Source: RGIG5057 sp964371585 (lineage in GTDB: Bacteria; Bacillota; Clostridia; TANB77; CAG-465). Taken from it: 15,462 bases of DNA. The notes below the pieces were generated by a model, which worked only from the letters and a program-made list of their open reading frames with translations, was not told the DNA's origin and searched no databases. A program made the position numbers and the translations under genes. The first letter of the stretch is position 1, and each line of letters opens with the position of its first letter. Positions 1 to 6,072 of this stretch are shown here, in pieces. Location: positions 1 to 15,462 of the forward strand of contig CAYJMD010000013.1 of NCBI GenBank assembly GCA_964371585.1, written 5' to 3'.

Positions 1-1
1 A

Positions 2-211
2 ACTGTAACAATAATTACAATTGTTATGGCAGTTATAGGACTACTTATGTTTATTATTAGAATTAAGAATGTAAAACAAGATTACAAAATAGAGTCAGAT
101 AAAGAAGCAGTAGTAAAAGTAAACTATATGAATATATTTACAAATATTTCATTTATATTTTTCATACTATTCTATGTTATAATGACAATATATACATACA
201 TATTATTTTAG
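2..211 (+). CDS. C-terminal end of a membrane protein (5' truncated by window)
   Basis: The reading frame is open from base 2 to a TAG at 209-211, giving at least 69 residues. It holds two hydrophobic segments, one at the very start (the ITIVMAVIGLLMFII stretch) and one near the C terminus (FTNISFIFFILFYVIMTIYTYILF), separated by a charged loop of about 25 residues. An in-frame ATG exists at 26, but nothing resembling a Shine-Dalgarno site precedes it and the frame continues upstream of it, so I read this as the tail of a longer integral membrane protein rather than a 61-residue gene. A terminator follows 30 bases later. No family is recognisable from this fragment. Confidence 0.6.
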   Translation, partial: TVTIITIVMAVIGLLMFIIRIKNVKQDYKIESDKEAVVKVNYMNIFTNISFIFFILFYVIMTIYTYILF

Positions 212-240
212 TATATAATACTTAAAATTAAATAAAAACT

Positions 241-282
241 AAAACAACTTAGGGGATTAAAACCTAAGTTGTTTTTTATTTT
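241..282 (+). terminator. Rho-independent terminator
   Basis: AAAACAACTTAGG (241-253) pairs perfectly with CCTAAGTTGTTTT (263-275) around a 9-base loop and runs into a T-rich tail. It ends the membrane-protein gene that enters from the left. The A-rich 5' flank means it could also work in reverse, but no minus-strand gene is seen. Confidence 0.85.
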
Positions 283-382
283 GAAGTAGATAAATAAAAT
301 AGGTAGTTGATAGTATATAGTGTATATACACGAATTTATATGAAAATTATAAGTTTTAAATTATTTTTTAAAACAATAATTA

Positions 383-411
383 TTGATTAATTTGTAAAAA
401 TATGTTAAAAT
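383..411 (+). promoter_or_regulatory. Predicted SigA promoter of the nuclease gene
   Basis: TTGATT (383-388), a 17-base spacer and TAAAAT (406-411) with an extended TG at 403-404. It matches the other promoters in this window in layout. Transcription would begin near 418, leaving a leader of about 65 bases to the ATG at 484. The rest of 283-483 is AT-rich sequence in which I see no gene. Confidence 0.5.
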
Positions 412-483
412 AAATGCCTATGTATTTATATATTTTGTAAATAATTTTATAAAATGATTACTTATATATAAGTATAAAAAAAT

Positions 484-1521
484 ATGAGAGGATTGATCTA
501 TATTAAAGGAGAAATAATTTTTGGAGTAGGTGTAATTGTAGCTATATTAGTTATAATTATGATTTTTATGTTATTAGAACATTTGTTTTATAAGAAAAAA
601 CATAAAAAAGCAATTGTAAAACTTTCTAAATCTAACTATGTAAGTAGGAAAAGTGTATATGTTGAAATGAGTAAAAATAGGCCATATTTTTCGTTTTTTG
701 ATAAGGTACTACTCAAGATAAAGTTTAGTGAACTTGATTCTTTAAAAAGACCTGGAGTAGCAACTGCCATTTTAAGCATTAAAACTATGCCTAAGGAAGA
801 AAGAGAAAGTATTTCACACATAAAGCCATTAGGTTTTGAAAAACAGATGAGATACAGACATTTAACTGGTGAACATCTATTTAATAGATGTCATTTAATT
901 GGACATCAACTTATAGGTGATCTAGGTGGTAAATTAAACATTATAACTGGTACAAGAGCTTTTAATACTGATGGAATGCTTGAGTTTGAAAATAAGGTTG
1001 CTAAATACCTTAAAAAGAATAAGAAAAATAAAGTTTTATATAGGGTAACACCAGTATATTATAAAAACAATATATTAGTTAAAGGTGTACTTATTGAAGC
1101 ATTGTCTTTTAAGAAAAAAGATATCTGTTTTAATGTCTTTATATATAACACTCAAGGATCTGTTAAAATTAATTATAAGACAGGAGATTCTGAAGCTATA
1201 ATCAAAGGGATTAAACTACCAAAAGCTGTTAAATTTAAACTTAAAAAGACTGTTAAATCTTCAAAGCCAAAAACTTCTAAAAGTGATAATAAGAATGATG
1301 TTAAAAATTCTAAAACTAATCAAGTAAAAAAGCCTACAATTAAAACTACTGATAAAAAAGAGGTTAAAAATAAAGTAGAAAAAACGGTTAAAAAAGAAGC
1401 TCCTAAAAAACAAGTTTCTAAAACTCTACCAACTTCAAAGTCTAGAACTACTAAAACATCAGCACCAAAATCTAAAAACACTACTTCTAAAAAAGCTAAA
1501 AAAAGAGTTAATAAAAAATAG
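484..1521 (+). CDS. Membrane-anchored DNA/RNA non-specific endonuclease with lysine-rich tail
   Basis: A 345-residue nuclease of the DNA/RNA non-specific (beta-beta-alpha metal, EndA-like) family, which cuts DNA or RNA without sequence preference using one divalent metal ion. Residues 10-36 form a membrane anchor followed by KKKHKKA, so the catalytic part is probably extracellular. The core, about 55-240, carries the NRCHLIGHQL motif with catalytic His137, the LNIITGTRAFN segment (Asn152 and Asn161 are candidate metal ligands), FENKV, and the VLYRVTPVY and CFNVFIYNTQ strands typical of the Gram-positive group. Residues 254-345 are a low-complexity tail of Lys, Thr, Ser and Pro (about 32 Lys in 92 residues) like histone H1. 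Family members commonly serve in DNA uptake or nutrient scavenging; no competence gene is nearby. The start is uncertain: the ATG has no Shine-Dalgarno site, whereas AAAGGAG at 505-511 lies inside the frame ahead of an ATT codon at 517. Confidence 0.9.
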   Translation: MRGLIYIKGEIIFGVGVIVAILVIIMIFMLLEHLFYKKKHKKAIVKLSKSNYVSRKSVYVEMSKNRPYFSFFDKVLLKIKFSELDSLKRPGVATAILSIKTMPKEERESISHIKPLGFEKQMRYRHLTGEHLFNRCHLIGHQLIGDLGGKLNIITGTRAFNTDGMLEFENKVAKYLKKNKKNKVLYRVTPVYYKNNILVKGVLIEALSFKKKDICFNVFIYNTQGSVKINYKTGDSEAIIKGIKLPKAVKFKLKKTVKSSKPKTSKSDNKNDVKNSKTNQVKKPTIKTTDKKEVKNKVEKTVKKEAPKKQVSKTLPTSKSRTTKTSAPKSKNTTSKKAKKRVNKK

Positions 1522-1528
1522 TTAATGA

Positions 1529-1561
1529 AACAACTTCTATATCTATAGAGGTTGTTTTTTA
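1529..1561 (+). terminator. Rho-independent terminator of the nuclease gene
   Basis: AACAACTTCTAT (1529-1540) pairs with ATAGAGGTTGTT (1545-1556; one G-U pair) around a 4-base loop, followed by T residues to 1560. It starts 8 bases after the nuclease stop codon. Confidence 0.85.
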
Positions 1562-1586
1562 TTACTTCAATTTTAATAGTTGTTTG

Positions 1587-1615
1587 TTGACATAATTTGT
1601 GTGTTGTGATATAAT
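1587..1615 (+). promoter_or_regulatory. Consensus SigA promoter with extended -10
   Basis: TTGACA (1587-1592), exactly 17 bases, then TATAAT (1610-1615), with an extended TG at 1607-1608. Both hexamers are perfect consensus. It precedes the small membrane protein at 1701, giving a leader of about 80 bases in which AAGTT and AACTT (about 1639-1662) could pair imperfectly. Confidence 0.85.
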
Positions 1616-1687
1616 TATATATGTATAAAATAATTAAAAGTTGAAAGTAATATTTTAACTTGGTTTAATTAAAATAATTTTTGATTT

Positions 1688-1692
1688 GGAGG
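1688..1692 (+). promoter_or_regulatory. Shine-Dalgarno site that fixes the start at 1701
   Basis: GGAGG at 1688-1692 lies 8 bases ahead of ATG 1701. A longer reading of this frame from TTG 1686 would place the ribosome site inside the coding sequence, so the TTG is rejected. Confidence 0.8.
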
Positions 1693-1700
1693 AACATATT

Positions 1701-1886
1701 ATGATGGGATTAATTAAAGGATTTTTTACATTTATAACAATTATATGTCTTGTATTCTTTATTTTGCTAGCTTTAGAAGGTATTACAATGTTTTTATTAA
1801 ACGCACTACTTCTAATAGGAATTATCATAGGTATTTTATCAATAATTGGTATGATTTATATTATGATATTAAAAAGCAAATTATAA
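1701..1886 (+). CDS. Small two-helix membrane protein, unknown function
   Basis: A 61-residue, extremely hydrophobic protein. After MMGLIKG come two predicted membrane helices, roughly residues 8-30 (FFTFITIICLVFFILLALEG) and 33-57 (FLLNALLLIGIIIGILSIIG and on), then a short KSKL tail. The positive N terminus and C terminus suggest a hairpin with both ends in the cytoplasm. The start is ATG 1701, placed by GGAGG at 1688-1692; a second ATG follows at once. It is a single-gene unit with a perfect promoter upstream and a terminator whose stem overlaps the stop codon. I do not recognise a family. It could be a small envelope or stress protein, or a holin-like or toxin-like peptide; the sequence does not choose among these. 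Confidence 0.75.
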   Translation: MMGLIKGFFTFITIICLVFFILLALEGITMFLLNALLLIGIIIGILSIIGMIYIMILKSKL

Positions 1887-1913
1887 CTTCTACTTTGTAG
1901 AGGTTATTTTTTT
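1883..1913 (+). terminator. Rho-independent terminator overlapping the stop codon
   Basis: ATAACTTCTAC (1883-1893) pairs with GTAGAGGTTAT (1897-1907; one G-U pair) around a TTT loop, then T residues to 1913. The TAA stop at 1884-1886 is part of the 5' arm. Confidence 0.85.
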
Positions 1914-1946
1914 ATGCAAATATAAATTTACTATAGTCAGCAGGGA

Positions 1947-1975
1947 TTGAATTAAGTTTCATTAAATGATATAAT
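1947..1975 (+). promoter_or_regulatory. SigA promoter of tex
   Basis: TTGAAT (1947-1952), 17 bases, TATAAT (1970-1975), extended TG at 1967-1968. Transcription would start near 1982, about 30 bases ahead of the tex ATG. Confidence 0.75.
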
Positions 1976-2012
1976 TTCCATATATACAAATATATAAAGG
2001 AGATTACAATAT

Positions 2013-4214
2013 ATGAATACAAATAATAATATTACAGAAAATATGATAAATAAACTTGCTAAAGAGCTTAATATATCAAACAATCAAGTTAACTCAGTTA
2101 TATCATTAATAGATGATGGAAACACAATTCCATTTATAGCTAGATATAGAAAAGAAGTTACTGGTAATTTAAGTGATGAAATTTTAAGAGATTTCTATGA
2201 TAGACTCACATATTTAAGAAATTTAGAAGAGAGAAAAAAAGAAGTTTTAACTAGCATTGAAAATCAAGGTAAATTAACAGATGAATTAGTTGAATTTGTA
2301 AATAAAGCAGATACTTTAAGTGAAGTTGAAGATATATATAGACCATATAAACAAAAGAAAAGAACTAGAGCTATGATAGCTAAAGAGAAAGGATTAGAAG
2401 ATCTTGCCTCTTTATTAATTATCCAAGATACATCTGTAGATATACTAAAAGAAGCAGAAAAATATGTTAATCTAAATAATAACGAAATATTAACAGCCCA
2501 AGATGCTGTTATAACATCACTAGATATAATAGCAGAAGATATTGCAGATAATAGTAATTATAGAAAATATATTAGAGTAAATACCTATTTAAAAGGACTA
2601 CTTAAAACTGAGCTTGCAAAAGAAGCAGAGAAAGTAGAAGGATATAAAACATATGAAATGTATTTTAACTATAGTGAAAGTATAAATAAACTGCCAAGTC
2701 ATAGAATTCTTGCAATAAATAGAGCAGAAAAAGAAAAGGTTTTAAAAGTTAAAATTGAAATAGACAGTGAAATATTTACAAACTATCTAGAAAATAAAAT
2801 AATAAAAAAATCTAGCATCGGAACTATATACGAAATATATTTAAAACAATGCATAAAAGATTCATATACAAGACTTATAAAATCATCAATAGAAAATGAA
2901 ATAAGAAGTGAAATAACAGAAAAAGCATCTGATAAAGCAATCAAAGTATTTGGAACTAATCTTAAAAGTCTATTTATGCAACCATGTATAAAAGATATGG
3001 TAATAATGGGATTTGATCCAGCATATAGAACAGGTTGTAAAATAGCAATAATAGATGAAACAGGTAAACTACTGGACTATACTACTGTATACCCTACAAT
3101 GCCTCAAAATGATGTAAAAAAAGCTACTGAAGTATTATTAAACTTAATACATAAATACAAAGTAACAATGATTTCACTTGGTAATGGAACTGCATCTAGA
3201 GAATCAGAAGAGTTCATAGCCTCTTTAATAGAAAAATGTAATCATAAAGTATACTATGCTATAGTAAGTGAAGCAGGAGCATCAGTATATTCAGCATCTA
3301 AACTAGCCTCTTTAGAATATAAAGATATTAATGTATCAATAAGGGGAGCAATATCAATAGCAAGAAGACTTGCAGATCCTTTAGCTGAGTTAGTAAAAAT
3401 AGATCCTAAAAGCATAGGAGTTGGACAGTACCAACATGATGTGAATCAGAAAGCATTAGAATCATCACTAACAGGAGTTGTTGAAGATAGTGTAAATACT
3501 ATAGGGGTAGATATAAATACAGCTACAATGTCTCTTTTAAAATACGTATCAGGTATTAATGAAAAGGTTGCAAATAATATAGTAGCATATAGAGAAGCAA
3601 ATGGAAGATTTACTAGTAAAAAAGAACTACTAAAAGTTGAAAAATTAGGAAAGGCAGCATTTGTACAATGTGCTGGATTTACGAAAGTACCGGAAAGTAC
3701 GAATGTTCTAGATAATACAATGGTGCATCCAGAAAGTTATGACATAGTAAAGAAACTATTTAATACTATAGGAGTAAAAGATATAACTAAGGAAAAAGAT
3801 TTAAATTTAGTAATAGCTAAAACAAATGAAATAGAAACATTGGATTTAGAAAATATATCTAAGGAATTAAATGTAGGGTATTTGACATTACTAGACATTA
3901 TAAAAGAACTTAAAAAACCAGGTAGAGATATACGTGATGAAATGCCTAAGATAATACTTAAATCTGGAGTAACAAAACTTGAAGATCTATATGAAGGCTT
4001 AATACTTGAAGGTACAGTAAGAAATGTAACTGATTTTGGAGCATTTGTTGATATAGGTATTAAAAATGATGGACTTGTGCACATATCACAATTATCAGAC
4101 AGATTTGTTAAAAATCCTTCTGATGTAGTTACAACAGGTGATATAGTAAAAGTAAGAGTATTAAGTATAGATAAAGAAAAAGGCAAAGCTTCACTTAGTA
4201 TGAAAAATATATAG
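2013..4214 (+). CDS. tex: Tex-family RNA-binding transcription accessory protein
   Basis: A full-length 733-residue Tex protein (family length is about 715-780). Tex is a cytoplasmic nucleic-acid-binding protein associated with transcription and RNA turnover. The N-terminal helical part contains the hallmark NTIPFIARYRKEVTGNLSDE (about 36-55) and EVEDIYRPYKQKKRTRA (about 105-121). A YqgF/RNase H-like domain starts at MGFDPAYRTGCK (332 onward) and includes SLGNGTASRE. Helix-hairpin-helix segments lie around 517-560 (VANNIVAYREANGRF). The C-terminal S1 RNA-binding domain is at about 657-731 (EGTVRNVTDFGAFVDIG, GLVHISQLS). AAAGGAG at 1996-2002 sets the start, 10 bases ahead. No terminator separates it from the ywbE-like gene 49 bases downstream, so the two are probably cotranscribed. 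Confidence 0.97.
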   Translation: MNTNNNITENMINKLAKELNISNNQVNSVISLIDDGNTIPFIARYRKEVTGNLSDEILRDFYDRLTYLRNLEERKKEVLTSIENQGKLTDELVEFVNKADTLSEVEDIYRPYKQKKRTRAMIAKEKGLEDLASLLIIQDTSVDILKEAEKYVNLNNNEILTAQDAVITSLDIIAEDIADNSNYRKYIRVNTYLKGLLKTELAKEAEKVEGYKTYEMYFNYSESINKLPSHRILAINRAEKEKVLKVKIEIDSEIFTNYLENKIIKKSSIGTIYEIYLKQCIKDSYTRLIKSSIENEIRSEITEKASDKAIKVFGTNLKSLFMQPCIKDMVIMGFDPAYRTGCKIAIIDETGKLLDYTTVYPTMPQNDVKKATEVLLNLIHKYKVTMISLGNGTASRESEEFIASLIEKCNHKVYYAIVSEAGASVYSASKLASLEYKDINVSIRGAISIARRLADPLAELVKIDPKSIGVGQYQHDVNQKALESSLTGVVEDSVNTIGVDINTATMSLLKYVSGINEKVANNIVAYREANGRFTSKKELLKVEKLGKAAFVQCAGFTKVPESTNVLDNTMVHPESYDIVKKLFNTIGVKDITKEKDLNLVIAKTNEIETLDLENISKELNVGYLTLLDIIKELKKPGRDIRDEMPKIILKSGVTKLEDLYEGLILEGTVRNVTDFGAFVDIGIKNDGLVHISQLSDRFVKNPSDVVTTGDIVKVRVLSIDKEKGKASLSMKNI

Positions 4215-4263
4215 AATATAATTTAATTTAATTTAATCTATATATAAGTAAGGAGAGATAACT

Positions 4264-4464
4264 ATGAATGATAAAGATGGAAGAGTTAGAAGTAATATAT
4301 ATCCAGGTCTAAATGTAGGTATAGTGCTTAAAAAAGATCAAAGAACTGGTATTATTACTAAAGGTATAGTAAAAGATATACTTACAAACTCAAGCATACA
4401 TCCAAGAGGTATAAAAGTAAGACTTGAAACTTCAGATGTAGGAAGAGTTCAGGAAATATATTAA
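4264..4464 (+). CDS. ywbE: YwbE family small protein
   Basis: A 66-residue protein that matches what I know of the Bacillus YwbE family (DUF2196) nearly end to end: PGLNVGIVLKKDQRTG, ITKGIVKDILTNSSIHPRG and IKVRLETSDVGRVQEI. The family is a short all-beta protein, probably an SH3/KOW-like barrel, without an established biochemical role that I can state; a nucleic-acid or ribosome-related function is a guess. An AAGGAGAG site lies about 8 bases ahead of the ATG. It sits 49 bases downstream of tex with no terminator or promoter between, so it should share the tex transcript. A strong terminator follows. Confidence 0.93.
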   Translation: MNDKDGRVRSNIYPGLNVGIVLKKDQRTGIITKGIVKDILTNSSIHPRGIKVRLETSDVGRVQEIY

Positions 4465-4471
4465 ATAATAG

Positions 4472-4506
4472 AAAAACTAACATTTGAGTTCAAATGTTAG
4501 TTTTTT
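4472..4506 (+). terminator. Rho-independent terminator of tex-ywbE
   Basis: A 15-base perfect stem: AAAAACTAACATTTG (4472-4486) with CAAATGTTAGTTTTT (4491-4505) around an AGTT loop, ending in six T residues. Confidence 0.92.
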
Positions 4507-4512
4507 GTAATA

Positions 4513-4541
4513 TTGATTTTTATCAAGGGTTATGGTATAAT
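4513..4541 (+). promoter_or_regulatory. SigA promoter of the first multi-HTH gene
   Basis: TTGATT (4513-4518), 17 bases, TATAAT (4536-4541), extended TG at 4533-4534. It starts only 7 bases after the preceding terminator. Confidence 0.8.
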
Positions 4542-4547
4542 TGTATC

Positions 4548-4566
4548 TACATAAAAAATATATGTA
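4548..4566 (+). other. Leader hairpin at the predicted transcript start
   Basis: TACATA (4548-4553) pairs with TATGTA (4561-4566) across 7 bases, exactly where transcription from the 4513-4541 promoter would begin. A second possible pairing, TAAATAA with TTATTTA, follows at about 4565-4582. Both are short AT stems and could be chance. Confidence 0.35.
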
Positions 4567-4600
4567 AATAATAATTTATTTATAAAAAGGAGTAAAAATT

Positions 4601-5401
4601 ATGAAAAAACAATCACCATGGTTCCTTACCGAAAATGAAAAAGAAAAAATTAGAGCTATGTACAATGAAGATAATGATGAAAGGTGTTCAACTCTTAAGA
4701 TTGCTCAAACACTAAATTTAAATCATTTAACTGTAAGAGGGTATTGTGGCCTTATTAAATATCAAACAAACCCTGATCTTAAATCATTTTGGGAAGTTAA
4801 AAAGGAAAAAATTAATAAAATGTATTTAGCTGGAAATAGTACAAATTTTATTCATGCAAGACTTAATATAACTCAATATATTTTAGCTATGTATCTAATG
4901 GAAAATTTTGGAAATATTAGGTTAGAATTTGATAAAACAATAAAATTAACAGATAAACAAATTCAAAAAGCACAATATTTATTTGATAGAGGATATAAAA
5001 AAACACCTGTTGCTGAAGTAATAGGTGTACCTATTAAAGAATTTACTACATTAATTAAAGACAATAATCTAAATTATAACCCAGGTACATATACTGCATG
5101 GAATGAAGATGAAGAAAATAAATTACGTCTTCTTGTAGCAGAAAGAAAATATACTTTAAAAGAATTAGCTACTATAATGGATTTTCCGTTCACTTTTATA
5201 AGAAGGAAAGTTAAAGCAATGGTTATATTACCATTTGGAACTTGTTGGTCAGATAATAAAAAGGAAAATAATATGCTTTTAACAAGATTTGTGGAAAAAA
5301 ACATGAGTAATTTTGAAATAGCTATGTTTATGGGATTTCCAGAATATACTATATTAAAAGCAAAACGTGATTTAGGACTTACAAAAGATATTATAAGATA
5401 A
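4601..5401 (+). CDS. Tandem helix-turn-helix repeat protein (five repeats)
   Basis: A 266-residue protein that divides into five units of about 42-47 residues, each patterned like a three-helix Myb/SANT or GcrA-type DNA-binding unit: about 6-52, 63-103, 115-157, 167-208 and 216-259. Four begin with Trp (W7, W64, W167, W216). The clearest is WNEDEENKLRLLVAERKYTL followed by KELATIMDFPFTFIRRKVKAM, with the order charged helix, LKELA helix, turn, recognition-like helix. No enzymatic, ligand-binding or membrane domain is visible. I infer a cytoplasmic DNA-binding or nucleoid-type protein, but the array could equally bind RNA or protein. AAAAAGGAG lies 8 bases before the ATG, and the gene has its own promoter, leader hairpin and terminator. 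The gene at 6073 has the same architecture, suggesting a paralogous pair. Confidence 0.75.
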   Translation: MKKQSPWFLTENEKEKIRAMYNEDNDERCSTLKIAQTLNLNHLTVRGYCGLIKYQTNPDLKSFWEVKKEKINKMYLAGNSTNFIHARLNITQYILAMYLMENFGNIRLEFDKTIKLTDKQIQKAQYLFDRGYKKTPVAEVIGVPIKEFTTLIKDNNLNYNPGTYTAWNEDEENKLRLLVAERKYTLKELATIMDFPFTFIRRKVKAMVILPFGTCWSDNKKENNMLLTRFVEKNMSNFEIAMFMGFPEYTILKAKRDLGLTKDIIR

Positions 5402-5406
5402 AATGT

Positions 5407-5440
5407 AAACAGACTATTATAATTTAATAGTTTGTTTTTT
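5407..5440 (+). terminator. Rho-independent terminator
   Basis: AAACAGACTATTA (5407-5419) pairs with TAATAGTTTGTTT (5425-5437; one G-U pair) around a 5-base loop, with T residues to 5440. It ends the multi-HTH gene at 4601. Confidence 0.88.
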
Positions 5441-5626
5441 CTTTACCCTGGTTAACTTTAGTAAAATTAGTATAATAAATTTAATAAATGTAAATAATGT
5501 TAAAAGATAGTAAAAAATATAAAATATAGTTGTATATTTTTAAGTTTGACTTACCGAAACTAATTAAATTTATACTATATTAACGTAGTTTGTAATATTT
5601 AGTATACATAATTATTGTAAAAACTA
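5441..5626 (+). other. Non-coding gap with no convincing gene
   Basis: The stretch from the terminator at 5440 to the promoter at 5627 holds no frame with a ribosome-binding site on either strand. A TTGACT at 5546-5551 followed 17 bases later by TTTATA (5569-5574) could be a weak promoter, but no terminator hairpin follows that would define a small RNA. I see nothing else in it. Confidence 0.5.
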
Positions 5627-5655
5627 TTGATTTTGAAGAAATATTATGATATAAT
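5627..5655 (+). promoter_or_regulatory. SigA promoter of the 5734-7020 unit
   Basis: TTGATT (5627-5632), 17 bases, TATAAT (5650-5655), extended TG at 5647-5648. Transcription should start near 5662, giving a leader of about 70 bases that contains the hairpin at 5677-5700. Confidence 0.8.
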
Positions 5656-5676
5656 GTAGTGGAATAATAAAACAAG

Positions 5677-5700
5677 GTAACTAAGGAATTTTTTAGTTAC
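5677..5700 (+). other. Leader hairpin before the 92-residue gene
   Basis: GTAACTAA (5677-5684) pairs perfectly with TTAGTTAC (5693-5700) around an 8-base loop. It lies about 15 bases into the predicted transcript and 17 bases ahead of the AAAAAGGAG site. There is no T tail, so it is not a terminator. It could protect the 5' end of the RNA or bind a regulator. Confidence 0.5.
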
Positions 5701-5733
5701 AAAACCAATTTAAAATTAAAAAGGAGAATTACT

Positions 5734-6012
5734 ATGCCAAAAATGAAACCTATGAAGCCTAATTCAATGGAAACATGTACTAAATTAGTTGATTTGTATG
5801 TTGCTTTCTTAAGACAAGCAAGTTCACTTGGAATATCTACAGATGGACAATCTCTTTTGAAAATCCGATTAACTGATGAAAAAGTTAATAGGATTAATGA
5901 AACATCTAATGACTCTGAAATTTTTGAAATACTATTTGAAAGTGTTCCAGAGCAAAATGTTACTTGTTTTAAAAACTTCATTAAAAACCAAACTAGACTA
6001 ATTAATTTTTAA
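5734..6012 (+). CDS. 92-residue protein of unknown function between two multi-HTH genes
   Basis: I do not recognise this protein. It starts with a Met/Lys/Pro-rich segment (MPKMKPMKPNSME), then a probable amphipathic helix (TKLVDLYVAFLRQASSLG, about 16-33), a short DGQSLLKIRLTDEKVNRINE stretch, an acidic DSEIFEILFESVPEQ helix (about 60-74) and a final basic segment (KNFIKNQTRLINF). No membrane segment, signal peptide or metal motif is seen; the two Cys residues (15, 78) are isolated. The plus strand is clearly the coding one: AAAAAGGAG at 5718-5726 lies 7 bases before the ATG and a good promoter lies upstream, whereas the long open frame on the opposite strand has neither. Its position before the 6073 HTH gene, with an identical ribosome-binding region, suggests joint expression. 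Confidence 0.75.
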   Translation: MPKMKPMKPNSMETCTKLVDLYVAFLRQASSLGISTDGQSLLKIRLTDEKVNRINETSNDSEIFEILFESVPEQNVTCFKNFIKNQTRLINF

Positions 6013-6021
6013 ACTAATTGT

Positions 6022-6056
6022 AAATGCCTCATAAATAAAATGAGGTATTTTATTTT
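6022..6056 (+). terminator. Intergenic hairpin, likely partial terminator or attenuator
   Basis: AAATGCCTCAT (6022-6032) pairs with ATGAGGTATTT (6040-6050; one G-U pair) around a 7-base loop, followed by TATTTT. The U tail is interrupted by A, and the next gene's Shine-Dalgarno site begins at 6058 with no room for a new promoter. It therefore probably lets some transcription through into the 6073 gene. The ATG at 6040 lies in its 3' arm. Confidence 0.65.
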
Positions 6057-6057
6057 C

Positions 6058-6065
6058 AAAAGGAG
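6058..6065 (+). promoter_or_regulatory. Shine-Dalgarno site that fixes the start at 6073
   Basis: AAAAGGAG at 6058-6065 lies 7 bases before ATG 6073. The in-frame ATG at 6040 lies upstream of this site and inside a hairpin arm, so it is rejected. The 18 bases 6058-6075 are identical to 5719-5736 ahead of the preceding gene. Confidence 0.85.
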
Positions 6066-6072
6066 AATTACT

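Noticed and set aside
1686..1700. TTG start giving a 66-residue version of the small membrane protein
   Set aside because: The ribosome-binding site GGAGG would then lie inside the coding sequence; ATG 1701 is correctly spaced from it.
3737..4186. Minus-strand open frame of 149 codons inside tex
   Set aside because: It lies opposite the conserved S1 region of tex, has no ribosome-binding site and reads as a mirror of low-complexity codons.
5546..5574. Possible extra promoter and small RNA in the 5441-5626 gap
   Set aside because: TTGACT is present, but the -10 (TTTATA) is poor, the better TATACT is 19 bases away, and no terminator follows.
5697..5981. Long minus-strand open frame (94 codons) opposite the 5734 gene
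   Set aside because: No ribosome-binding site or promoter on that strand, while the plus-strand frame has both. It is a shadow of the real gene.
6040..6072. Upstream ATG for the second multi-HTH gene
   Set aside because: It lies in the arm of an intergenic hairpin and ahead of the AAAAGGAG site that serves ATG 6073.
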